A DNA stretch of 64,000 bases from JANNAT01 sp031384605 (GTDB lineage: Bacteria; Pseudomonadota; Alphaproteobacteria; Rhodobacterales; Rhodobacteraceae). This document shows positions 1 to 6,916 of the stretch, piece by piece. Position 1 is the first letter of the stretch. Every line of letters starts with the position of its first letter. Location: positions 22,680 to 86,679 of the forward strand of contig JANNAT010000030.1 of NCBI GenBank assembly GCA_031384605.1, in the 5' to 3' direction. A model generated the notes under the pieces. It was not told the origin of the DNA. It saw only the letters and a list, made by a program, of their open reading frames with translations, and searched no databases. Both the position numbers and the translations under genes were made by a program.

Positions 1-1619
1 ACCGCGCGGAACCCTTCACGCCCGAAGACCTTGGCGCGATTGAGCAGCGCATGAAACAAATCATCGCGGCCCGCGACCCAGTGAAAACCGAAGTCTGGGA
101 CCGTGCCCGCGCGATCAAGTTTTACGAGGATAAGAACGAGCCGTTCAAAGTGGAACTGATCAACCGCATTCCTGCGGGCGAAGATCTGCGGATGTATTGG
201 CATGGAAACTGGCAGGATTTCTGCCGTGGCCCGCATTTTCAACACACCGGCCAAGTGCCATCGGATGCGTTCAAACTAACCCATGTCGCCGGGGCCTATT
301 GGCTGGGCGATGCCAGCCGCCCGATGTTGCAGCGAATCTATGGCCTCGCCTTCAAAAACCGCGACGATCTCAAGGCGCATCAGGTGATGCTGGAAGAGGC
401 CGCGAAACGCGACCACCGCAAACTGGGCCGCGAGATGGAACTGTTCCATCTGCAAGAAGAAGCGCCGGGTATGGTGTTCTGGCACCCCAACGGCTGGACG
501 GTGTATCGCGCCTTGGAAGACTACATGCGCGGACGGCAGCGCCGGGCGGGATACAAGGAAATCAAGACGCCGCAAGTGGTTGACCGGGTGCTTTGGGAAA
601 AATCCGGGCACTGGGAAGCCTACCGCGAGAACATGTTCATCGTCGAGGTTGACGAAGATGGCCAAAAAGACAAGCGGATCAATGCGCTAAAACCGATGAA
701 CTGCCCGTGCCATGTGCAGGTGTATAATCAGGGGCTGAAATCCTACCGCGATCTGCCGCTGCGGTTGGCCGAATTCGGGTCGTGCCATCGGTATGAATCC
801 TCGGGCTCGATGCATGGATTGATGCGGGTGCGCGGGTTTACCCAAGACGACGGGCATATCTTTTGCACCGAAGATCAGTTGGAAACTGAATGCATGGCGT
901 TTCTGGCGCTGCTGTCGTCCGTCTACAAAGACCTTGGATTTGACAAGTTCGACATCAAGTTTTCCACGCGACCGCAAGTGCGCGTGGGGTCTGATGAGGT
1001 GTGGGACAAGGCCGAGGCGGCGCTGGAAGGCGCGATCATCAAAGCGGGCTATCCCTATACCATCAACCCCGGTGACGGCGCGTTTTACGGGCCTAAGCTG
1101 GATTTCAAGCTGACCGATGCCATTGGCCGCGAATGGCAGTGCGGCACGTTTCAGGCCGATTTTAACCTGCCGGTGCGGCTGGATGCGGAATTTGTCGGCG
1201 ATGATGGGGCCAAACACCGCCCCGTCATGCTGCACCGCGCGATTTTGGGCAGTTTCGAGCGGTTCATCGGCATCCTGATCGAAAACTATGCGGGCAAACT
1301 GCCGTTCTGGCTGGCCCCGCGTCAGGTTGTGGTGGCGGGCATCGTGTCTGACGCCGATGATTACGTGCATGAAGTGGTGGCGGCCCTGCAAAAAGCGGGC
1401 GTGCGCGCCGAGGCCGATATTCGCAATGAAAAGATCAACTATAAGGTCCGCGAACATTCGGTCGGCAAAGTTCCAGTTATTTTGGCGATTGGGATGAAGG
1501 AAGTCGAAGAGCGTAGTGTTTCAGTTCGCCGTCTGGGCGATACCAGAACTGAAACAATTGGCCTTGGTCAGGCCCTGGCGACGTTTGGCTTTGAAGCCTT
1601 GCCGCCTTCGGGAGACTAG
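1..1619 (+). CDS. thrS: Threonine--tRNA ligase, 3' part (5' end outside window)
   Basis: Class II threonyl-tRNA synthetase, which charges tRNA-Thr in the cytosol. The frame is open from base 3 and reads REPFTPEDLG before the first internal Met at 51, so the gene enters from the left and roughly the first 110-120 residues (TGS and start of the editing domain) are missing. Visible parts are the end of the editing/SAD region, the catalytic core with the motif MNCPCHV (Zn ligand Cys), RGFTQDDGH, the QADFNLPVRLD strand and the motif 3 helix HRAILGSFERFIG, then the C-terminal anticodon-binding domain (VVVAGIVSDADDYVHEV to the end). No frame disruption is seen. It is followed by a 209-base gap before bufA. 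Confidence 0.97.
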   Translation, partial: RAEPFTPEDLGAIEQRMKQIIAARDPVKTEVWDRARAIKFYEDKNEPFKVELINRIPAGEDLRMYWHGNWQDFCRGPHFQHTGQVPSDAFKLTHVAGAYWLGDASRPMLQRIYGLAFKNRDDLKAHQVMLEEAAKRDHRKLGREMELFHLQEEAPGMVFWHPNGWTVYRALEDYMRGRQRRAGYKEIKTPQVVDRVLWEKSGHWEAYRENMFIVEVDEDGQKDKRINALKPMNCPCHVQVYNQGLKSYRDLPLRLAEFGSCHRYESSGSMHGLMRVRGFTQDDGHIFCTEDQLETECMAFLALLSSVYKDLGFDKFDIKFSTRPQVRVGSDEVWDKAEAALEGAIIKAGYPYTINPGDGAFYGPKLDFKLTDAIGREWQCGTFQADFNLPVRLDAEFVGDDGAKHRPVMLHRAILGSFERFIGILIENYAGKLPFWLAPRQVVVAGIVSDADDYVHEVVAALQKAGVRAEADIRNEKINYKVREHSVGKVPVILAIGMKEVEERSVSVRRLGDTRTETIGLGQALATFGFEALPPSGD

Positions 1620-1683
1620 ACGTAAGCCGATGTAATGGTTTGGTAATTCTGAAAGCACAGTGCCAATGGTGCTGCGTTTTCGA

Positions 1684-1702
1684 CTGTGACTTACGCTCAC
1701 AG
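1684..1702. promoter_or_regulatory. Perfect dyad CTGTGA-N7-TCACAG upstream of the bufferin operon
   Basis: Two perfect 6-base arms (1684-1689 and 1697-1702) separated by 7 bases, about 127 bases before the bufA start and in the only sizeable gap between thrS and bufA. It resembles a Crp/Fnr-type half-site pair but the spacer is one base longer than the classical N6. There is no T-run after it, so it does not look like a thrS terminator. An operator role is an inference. Confidence 0.3.
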
Positions 1703-1828
1703 GGGATAGTGGATCACTCACACAACCGTTGCCCACGCATCCGTGAATGGCCAAGATAGGGTGCACCATTCTATCACTGAACTTGTCGATACAGACATAA
1801 ACCACAGTCTTGAAAAAGGGATCACACC

Positions 1829-2134
1829 ATGTCTTCAACTATGAAAGCTTTCGCCGTCGCTGGTGCTTTGGCTGCTGCCTTGGCCGCAACAGCAACAACC
1901 GCTTCTGCTGCTGGTAAAGAAAAGTGCTTTGGCGTCGCCCTGACCGGCCAAAATGATTGCGCTGCAGGTGCTGGCACCACTTGCGCCGGAACCTCGAAAG
2001 TCGACTATCAGGGCAACTCGTGGAAATACGTCGCCGCTGGCACTTGCCTGACGATGGAACTGCCTGCGATGGAAGACGGCATGGCGCGCACGGGCAGCCT
2101 TGAAGCTGTTGAGCGTGACGCAGTCGCAATGTGA
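1829..2134 (+). CDS. bufA: Bufferin precursor peptide (BufA1/DUF2282 family)
   Basis: 101-residue precursor of a ribosomally made, modified copper-binding peptide. It has an N-terminal signal peptide (Lys6, hydrophobic Ala-rich core to about residue 27, cleavage near ASA-AG). The mature part carries four cysteines (33, 44, 52, 73), the family core CAGTSKVDYQGNSWKYV around Cys52, and a C-terminal tail ending GSLEAVERDAVAM. In the described bufferins, the DUF692 oxidase with its partner converts two core cysteines to thiooxazoles and the product binds copper in the periplasm; this is family knowledge, not shown here. The start is supported by AAAGGGA seven bases upstream. It is the first gene of bufABCD, with a strong hairpin just after its stop. 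Older databases call such proteins 'predicted integral membrane protein', which the single signal-like segment does not support. Confidence 0.9.
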   Translation: MSSTMKAFAVAGALAAALAATATTASAAGKEKCFGVALTGQNDCAAGAGTTCAGTSKVDYQGNSWKYVAAGTCLTMELPAMEDGMARTGSLEAVERDAVAM

Positions 2135-2141
2135 TATCAAC

Positions 2142-2168
2142 GCCCCCTTTGCCCGGTGCAAGGGGGGC
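2142..2168 (+). promoter_or_regulatory. Strong hairpin between bufA and bufB
   Basis: An 11-base-pair stem, GCCCCCTTTGC (2142-2152) with GCAAGGGGGGC (2158-2168), pairs with one G-U and a 5-base loop. It starts 7 bases after the bufA stop and ends 20 bases before the bufB ATG. There is no long U-tract, so it looks like a partial terminator or 3'-end stabiliser that would give more precursor mRNA than enzyme mRNA. Such differential expression is common in peptide-precursor operons; its role here is inferred. Confidence 0.65.
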
Positions 2169-2188
2169 ACTTTGACCGGAGCGTGCCC

Positions 2189-3037
2189 ATGCGAGATACA
2201 GCCATTCCCGCCCTGCCGCCGCGCCCCGGAGTTGGCTATAAGCCGCAGCATTTTGACCAGATTTTGGCAGATGCGGGCCCGGTCGAATGGCTGGAGATTC
2301 ACGCCGAAAACTATATGGGCGCAGGCGGCCGCCCTTTGGCGCAGCTGCGGTTTCTGGCGGAACGCTTTGCGATTTCGGTGCATGGCGTTGGTCTGTCAAT
2401 CGGCGGCGAGGGGCCGTTGGATCTGGCCCATCTGGCGCGGCTGAAAACCCTGTGCGATTGGCTGAACCCTGCCAGCTTTTCCGAACATCTGGCGTGGTCA
2501 ACGCATGACGGCAGCTATCTGAATGATCTGTTGCCGCTGCCGTATACGTCCGCAACCCTGATCGGCGTTTGCGATCACATTGATCAAGTGCAAACGGCGC
2601 TGGGCCGTCGGATGCTGTTAGAAAATCCGTCAACCTATGTGGCGTTTTGTGAAACCACCATGGCCGAGGTTGATTTTCTGGCCGAAATAGCACGTCGCAC
2701 GGGCTGTGGGTTGCTGTTGGATGTGAACAACGTTTACGTGTCGGCCACCAACCAAGCCTATGATCCGCTTGACTATATCCGCGCCTTTCCTTTGCAGGCG
2801 GTCGGCGAAATTCACCTTGGCGGCCATGACATTGACGCCGATGATCAGGGGCAACGCCTGTTGATCGACAGCCATGGGGCGGCGGTGGTTGATCCGGTTT
2901 GGCAGTTATACGCGCAAACTGTCGCCCTTGGCGGGGCCAAGCCCACGCTGATTGAATGGGACAATGACGTGCCCGACTGGCCGGTGTTGCGCGCCGAAGC
3001 GGGCCTTGCGGCAAAAATTCTGACAGGCGTGGCATGA
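2189..3037 (+). CDS. bufB: Bufferin maturase, DUF692 multinuclear non-heme iron oxidase (MNIO)
   Basis: 282-residue TIM-barrel enzyme of the DUF692/MNIO family, which also includes MbnB and TglH and modifies cysteines in peptide precursors. Likely metal-ligand motifs visible in order are the IHAEN strand (His38), ISVHGVG (His65), SEHLAWS (Glu99, His100), LENPST (Glu145), LLLDVNN (Asp178), IHLGGHD (His209, His213) and LIEWDND (Glu256). I chose ATG 2189 because GGAG lies 8 bases upstream; an in-frame GTG at 2156 would place the N-terminus inside the hairpin. The stop overlaps the bufC start (ATGATG), indicating translational coupling. Next to a DUF2282 precursor the substrate assignment is strong. 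Confidence 0.92.
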   Translation: MRDTAIPALPPRPGVGYKPQHFDQILADAGPVEWLEIHAENYMGAGGRPLAQLRFLAERFAISVHGVGLSIGGEGPLDLAHLARLKTLCDWLNPASFSEHLAWSTHDGSYLNDLLPLPYTSATLIGVCDHIDQVQTALGRRMLLENPSTYVAFCETTMAEVDFLAEIARRTGCGLLLDVNNVYVSATNQAYDPLDYIRAFPLQAVGEIHLGGHDIDADDQGQRLLIDSHGAAVVDPVWQLYAQTVALGGAKPTLIEWDNDVPDWPVLRAEAGLAAKILTGVA

Positions 3038-3765
3038 TGCAATCCGCCTTTGCTGCAGCCTTGCTTGATCCATCCGCCGCGATCCCTGCGGGCGTGGTCG
3101 ATCCGCACGGCCGCCCCGCACCAAAGCGATTTTCGGTCTATCGCAACAACGTGGCCAGCAGTCTGACCCGCGCCATGGAGGCGTCCTTTCCAGTGATCCG
3201 CAAATTGGTGGGCGATCCGTTCTTCGCCGCAATGGCGGTGGAATTTGCGCTGGCGCATCCGCCAAAATCACAAATGTTGATGCAGTATGGCGATGATTTC
3301 GCAGGTTTTCTTGCCAGCTTTCCGCCCGTCGCCCATTTGGGCTATCTGCCCGATGTGGCGCGACTGGAACAGGCCATTCGCACCAGTTATCATGCCGCCG
3401 ACGCCACGCCGATACCCACAGATGCCCTTGCAACCCTGCCCGAAGCAGACCTGCTGGCGTCGCGCCTGATCCTGGCACCGTCGTTGCAACTGATCCGGTC
3501 GCGCTGGCCGGTTTGCACGATTTGGCGGGCAAATATGGAGGGCGGCCCTGCCCCCGTGGCAACGGCCGAAGATGTCATCGTGCTGCGCCCCGAATTTGAC
3601 CCGCGCCCCCATGTTTTGCCGCCCGGTGGGGCCGGATTTATTCAAGCGATTATGGCGGGAAAATCTTTTGTCGATGCGTTGGGCGGTGCAGACCCATCGC
3701 TTGATTTGGCGGCGCTTTTGACACTGCTGCTGGCGGGCCAAGCCCTTGTAGGACTTGAAAAATGA
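3034..3765 (+). CDS. bufC: BufC, DUF2063-domain partner of the bufferin maturase
   Basis: 243 residues. The N-terminal DUF2063 domain is recognisable by RFSVYRNNVASSLTRAME and FPVIRKLVGDPFF (residues about 32-64), followed by a Pro/Ala-rich middle and a C-terminal domain (about residues 150-243). Pfam labels DUF2063 'putative DNA-binding', but in bufferin operons BufC acts with the MNIO enzyme as a precursor-recognition partner. Its start overlaps the bufB stop and its own stop overlaps the next start, so bufB, bufC and bufD are translated as one unit. It has no membrane segment or signal peptide, consistent with a cytosolic maturation complex. Confidence 0.88.
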   Translation: MMQSAFAAALLDPSAAIPAGVVDPHGRPAPKRFSVYRNNVASSLTRAMEASFPVIRKLVGDPFFAAMAVEFALAHPPKSQMLMQYGDDFAGFLASFPPVAHLGYLPDVARLEQAIRTSYHAADATPIPTDALATLPEADLLASRLILAPSLQLIRSRWPVCTIWRANMEGGPAPVATAEDVIVLRPEFDPRPHVLPPGGAGFIQAIMAGKSFVDALGGADPSLDLAALLTLLLAGQALVGLEK

Positions 3766-4298
3766 ACATGATTATTTTTTATCGCAGCGCCACCGCTATG
3801 TTGGAAAAAATCGGTGGATGGCTGTTGCCCACGCTGGCGCGACTGGTTTTCGCCGCCGTGCTGCTGCGCTATTTCTGGACCTCTGCGCTAACCAAATTCG
3901 ATGGCCCGTTTGGCGTTACCGATGGCGGTTATGGCCAGATCTTTCCGCGGGCTTTCGACGCGGTGGGGTTTGATTCCGCCGCCCTTAGCAGTTTTCATTA
4001 TCTGGTGGTGCTTTTTGGCGCTTGGGCGGAAATCCTGCTGCCCTTGGCCATCGTGATTGGCCTGTTCACCCGGTTGGCGTCGCTGGGGATGATCGGCTTT
4101 GTCGTCGTGCAAAGCCTGACAGATATTTTTGGCCATATGGTTGGGCCCGAAACCATTGGCGCGTGGTTTGATGTGGCGTCGAACGATCTGATCATGGATC
4201 AACGCAGCTTTTGGATTTTGGCGCTGCTGGTGCTGGTCACCAAAGGGGCGGGGCCGCTGTCGGTTGACCGGGTTTTGCGTCAGTGGGTGTCGGGCTGA
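3762..4298 (+). CDS. bufD: DoxX-family membrane protein of the bufferin operon (BufD)
   Basis: 178-residue protein with four predicted membrane helices (about residues 18-40, 68-92, 97-118, 145-165) and the DoxX-type N-terminal stretch LPTLARLVFAAVLLRYFW. DoxX/DUF417-like proteins are the usual fourth member of bufferin operons; their function is not established, and a redox or membrane-anchoring role is only a suggestion. Start ATG 3762 overlaps the bufC stop (ATGA). Its end overlaps by 19 bases the end of the convergent gene at 4280-4636. Confidence 0.85.
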   Translation: MNMIIFYRSATAMLEKIGGWLLPTLARLVFAAVLLRYFWTSALTKFDGPFGVTDGGYGQIFPRAFDAVGFDSAALSSFHYLVVLFGAWAEILLPLAIVIGLFTRLASLGMIGFVVVQSLTDIFGHMVGPETIGAWFDVASNDLIMDQRSFWILALLVLVTKGAGPLSVDRVLRQWVSG

Positions 4299-4636
4299 CG
4301 CGCGGCCAGTGCCAGAATGCCGCCCAACCCACACATCGCGATTGGGAACATGGTGAAGACGCCAAAGCCGAAGGCGAACCACATCGCCACGCAGGACGCC
4401 AACATTAAAACTCCGCCCGCAATATTCTGTGACCGCGCCATCGCCGCCCCGGCAATCGCCAGTATAGGGGCCAGAAAGCTGGCGGTTTTGATCACCATCG
4501 GATGATTGACCTGTTTGGCCAAGTCACCAATCTCGCCGTTCTGATCAACGAACACCGTATATCCATAGCCGAAAAACCCGACAATCATCGCGAAAAGGCC
4601 GCCGATCAGGCCCAAAGTCAGCGCCGCATTTCTCAA
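4280..4636 (-). CDS. Small multi-pass membrane protein, function unknown
   Basis: 118 residues if translation begins at TTG 4636, which has GGTGGAG seven bases upstream and gives the N-terminus MRNAALTLGLIGG; no ATG in a sensible position is available. Hydrophobic segments are around residues 5-25, 50-63 and 72-108, with a soluble loop VFVDQNGEIGDLAKQVNHP between the first two. It resembles the small DUF4064-like membrane proteins but I do not assign a family firmly. It is convergent with bufD and divergent from the cold-shock gene. Confidence 0.7.
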   Translation of the reverse strand: MRNAALTLGLIGGLFAMIVGFFGYGYTVFVDQNGEIGDLAKQVNHPMVIKTASFLAPILAIAGAAMARSQNIAGGVLMLASCVAMWFAFGFGVFTMFPIAMCGLGGILALAARQPDTH

Positions 4637-4789
4637 ATCGAATCTCCACCCTTGATTTTTGTTTAAGGTTTGACATGATTTGCCGCGTGACGACAGGTTT
4701 CTGATCGCCCGCGATTGGACAATCCGAAAACTGGTCGCCCGAGCCCCCGGCAATATCGCCATGGGCCAAGTTGAAATAGGAGATGCGGC

Positions 4790-4996
4790 ATGCCCACCGG
4801 CACCGTAAAGTGGTTCAACAGCACCAAAGGCTATGGCTTTATCGCGCCTGATGATGGCGGCAAAGACATTTTCGTGCACATCTCGGCGGTTGAACGCGCC
4901 GGCTTGAAAAGCCTGAATGACAACCAGAAGGTCGGCTTTGATCTGCAATCAGGCCGCGACGGTAAGGAATCGGCGGGCGATCTGCGGCTTTTATAG
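4790..4996 (+). CDS. cspA: Cold-shock protein, CspA family
   Basis: 68-residue single OB-fold nucleic-acid chaperone. RNP1-like KGYGFIAPDD (residues 13-22) and RNP2-like DIFVHISAV (26-34) are present, as are the starting GTVKWFN strand and final GDLRLL. Length is typical. The start has TAGGAG about 7 bases upstream. A TTGACA lies at 4670-4675 in the divergent gap, but I cannot fix the matching -10. Which of the several Csp paralogues usual in this group it is cannot be told. Confidence 0.93.
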   Translation: MPTGTVKWFNSTKGYGFIAPDDGGKDIFVHISAVERAGLKSLNDNQKVGFDLQSGRDGKESAGDLRLL

Positions 4997-5035
4997 CGGC
5001 AAACCGATGCGGTGGCCTGCCCTATTGGACCACTG

Positions 5036-5362
5036 TTAGCCAATAACCGCCGCCTGCACGGCGTCATCCCAGCCAAGATGCCATTTGCTGCCGTCTTGGA
5101 TCACTGGTCGTTTCATCACGGCCGGTTGAGCGGCAATTTGCGCCTCGGGTTCCGACATCCGCAGAAAATCCGAAAACGCACGGTAGGTGGTGGATTGTTT
5201 GTTGATTACCCGGTCGCCAAATTCTATGACAATCGTGTCGATTTCCTGCGCGGATAACGGCTGCGCGCGGATATCGCGAAACGTCACGTCAAGACCCGCG
5301 CCCGTGATCGCCTTCAGCGCCTTTTTGCAGGTGTCGCAGGTGGATATGCCATAAAGGATCAT
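5036..5362 (-). CDS. ArsC/Spx-family thioredoxin-fold protein
   Basis: 108 residues. It begins ILYGISTCDTCKKALK, the CxxC form of the ArsC/YffB/Spx family, and continues with FRDIRAQPLS and the RPVIQDGSKWHLGW C-terminal region. A full arsenate reductase would use a single Cys with conserved Arg residues, so the CDTC motif points to the YffB-like subgroup of unknown activity rather than proven arsenate reduction. Start at ATG 5362 follows 47 bases after the DUF2177 gene on the same strand, suggesting co-transcription. Confidence 0.82.
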   Translation of the reverse strand: MILYGISTCDTCKKALKAITGAGLDVTFRDIRAQPLSAQEIDTIVIEFGDRVINKQSTTYRAFSDFLRMSEPEAQIAAQPAVMKRPVIQDGSKWHLGWDDAVQAAVIG

Positions 5363-5409
5363 CGGGGCGCCTTTGGGTTTGGGTTCGCATCCCTGATAGC
5401 CGCAATCGG

Positions 5410-5811
5410 TCAGCTTGTCAGCGCCCGCGTGATCCAAACCCCACCTGCCGCGACCAAAGCCGTGGCAATCGTGCCCCACACCATATCGGTGATCACCAAA
5501 GACGGATGCCAGACCTTCATGATGGTGTAACTGGTTAACTCATAGGTGCCATAGGCCATCGCACCAATAACCGCCGCCGGAATAATTGCCTGCATCGGCG
5601 CGCCGGCCTTGAGCGCGGGCCAAGACACCAGATAGGTTAACCCCGCGACATAGCCGAAGTAGAAAAGCGCCGCCGGGATCAGGCGCAAGCTGGGCAACAT
5701 CAGATCGCCCAAGTGTTTCACGAACAAAGGCCGCATGACGAAGGTCAGCATGAGGGCGTCAAGGATCAGGAAGAGGACGCAAGAGGCGGCGTAAAGGATG
5801 GCGATTTGCAT
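5410..5811 (-). CDS. DUF2177-family membrane protein
   Basis: 133 residues with four predicted membrane helices: IAILYAASCVLFLILDALML, PSLRLIPAALFYFGYVAGLTY, AIIPAAVIGAMAYGTYELTSY and the C-terminal VWGTIATALVAAGGVWI. The order and the motif AYGTYELTSYTIMKVWH are those of DUF2177. Start ATG 5811 is preceded by GGAG at 9 bases. Function is unknown. The gene lies upstream of the ArsC/Spx-like gene. Confidence 0.8.
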   Translation of the reverse strand: MQIAILYAASCVLFLILDALMLTFVMRPLFVKHLGDLMLPSLRLIPAALFYFGYVAGLTYLVSWPALKAGAPMQAIIPAAVIGAMAYGTYELTSYTIMKVWHPSLVITDMVWGTIATALVAAGGVWITRALTS

Positions 5812-5879
5812 GGGTATGCTCTCCGGTTTGAGTAGAGATAGCATGATGGGGGGCGGGGGGTAGGGGTAAGGTGGACCTG

Positions 5880-6101
5880 AAAATGGTCCAGTGGACCATT
5901 TTCCCACCGAACGCCCGAGCACACCTGCGAGGGCCGGGCTGTTGATGCAGCAAACCGCTTACAGCCTTGGCCCCCTACCCCACGCCGGGGTGCAAAGCTG
6001 GCCGCGCCCGAACCGACGGGGCCCTTAGGGTGCGACACCAGTCGCGCCCGCCCCGTAGGGGCGGATCGGGCGCGGTCAGATTTGCTTGGGGCAAATCTGA
6101 C
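5880..6101. repeat. Hairpin-rich repeat block: variable palindrome plus conserved 32-base core
   Basis: A gene-free stretch between the DUF2177 start and the AT-rich gene. It contains a palindrome with 11-base arms and a 1-base centre (5880-5902), then a 32-base core (5907-5938) that recurs with 28/32 identity at 31470-31501. Next comes a nested hairpin CGCGCCCG/CGGGCGCG (6043-6050 and 6067-6074) with inner GCCCC/GGGGC, then GTCAGATTTGC/GCAAATCTGAC (6075-6085 and 6091-6101). No coding potential is recognised. It looks like a REP-like intergenic element; the exact boundaries are uncertain. Confidence 0.6.
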
Positions 6102-6130
6102 GGGGTTGGGGTGGTGGGTTGGCACTCACC

Positions 6131-6916
6131 CTATGGTTGCTGTTCTTTTTTTTGAAGAACAATTTCTCCTCTAATGATCAGGCCAACTGTCTCTTCGGCC
6201 TTTTGGATGATGGACTTAGGCCTTGGCTCGTGATTCACCAGAATTCTTTCTAAGCAGCTCTCGGCGTCGGCAAGTGCCACTTTTGCAGTATCCAATAAAA
6301 GGTAACGCGCGTCGTTATAATGCCCTACTAGATCAAAAAATCCGTCGGGAAGTTCCAACTCTTGCCCAGCTTGTTTAAAGGATCGCATTAGCTCTACCAT
6401 TGATAGAAAGTCGATATCTTTGTGCTTTACGTTCCACTTGTGGACTGTATTGCCTCGATCTTGAATGTGCCCACCTAGCGTGCGCTCTACATTCTTCAGT
6501 TCAGATCTCAGCCACTGAGCCTCTTCAATGCCCAAAAGCCTGCTTATTTGATTCTGGCAATTATATACAAGCTTTGTCTTTTCTTTAAACTTGTAGCATA
6601 GGTTTTGAAACAAGAACCAACTCAACTCAAGGTGCTTGGAGCGAGAGACTTTTTTCTCATCCCAAGGATACTTCCCAAGCATGGCACAGACGGCGCGCAT
6701 ATCGTCAACTGTGCCAGCTACCTGCACGAGAGCGCTTAGCATGGCGCTAGCCTTGTCTACAATATTAGTGCCAGCCCTCTTCGTAGACGGATCAAGCTCA
6801 TCCTTAAACGGAGGTTTTAGATAATATGATGTAATATTAGGCGCGACAAGCAATAGATCATTTACTGCAGCTTCGTATGAGCTTGGCTTATCTTGCTTCG
6901 ACTTCGCGTTGACCAA
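6131..6916 (-). CDS. AT-rich gene of unknown function, possibly HEPN-like
   Basis: 261 residues, mostly alpha-helical by eye, no signal peptide or membrane segment. I do not recognise a named family. The segment DRGNTVHKWNVKH near residue 160 contains an R-x4-H pattern of the kind that forms the active site of HEPN ribonucleases, flanked by helices; this is suggestive only. The TTG start directly abuts the thyX stop, with G-rich sequence (GAGGGGG) upstream inside thyX, so it may be cotranscribed with thyX. Base composition is clearly lower in GC than its neighbours (28 of 60 bases in 6301-6360), with AT-rich codons such as tta, ata and aaa, indicating recent transfer. Confidence 0.65.
   Translation of the reverse strand: MVNAKSKQDKPSSYEAAVNDLLLVAPNITSYYLKPPFKDELDPSTKRAGTNIVDKASAMLSALVQVAGTVDDMRAVCAMLGKYPWDEKKVSRSKHLELSWFLFQNLCYKFKEKTKLVYNCQNQISRLLGIEEAQWLRSELKNVERTLGGHIQDRGNTVHKWNVKHKDIDFLSMVELMRSFKQAGQELELPDGFFDLVGHYNDARYLLLDTAKVALADAESCLERILVNHEPRPKSIIQKAEETVGLIIRGEIVLQKKEQQP

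Noticed and set aside
1620..1828. ECF sigma factor promoter (Caulobacter SigF-type) for bufA
   Set aside because: I searched for GTAACC or AAC and CGAA/CGTC elements with proper spacing and found only a poor match (AACC at 1724 with CGTGAA at 1742, spacer too short).
1839..3035. Long open frame on the minus strand opposite bufA and bufB
   Set aside because: It is the antisense of two well-supported genes; composition is arginine/proline rich, and it has no ribosome site or recognisable motif.
5036..5362. Arsenate reductase as firm call
   Set aside because: The CDTC motif and missing arsenate-specific residues point to the YffB/Spx-like group; no ars genes are nearby.
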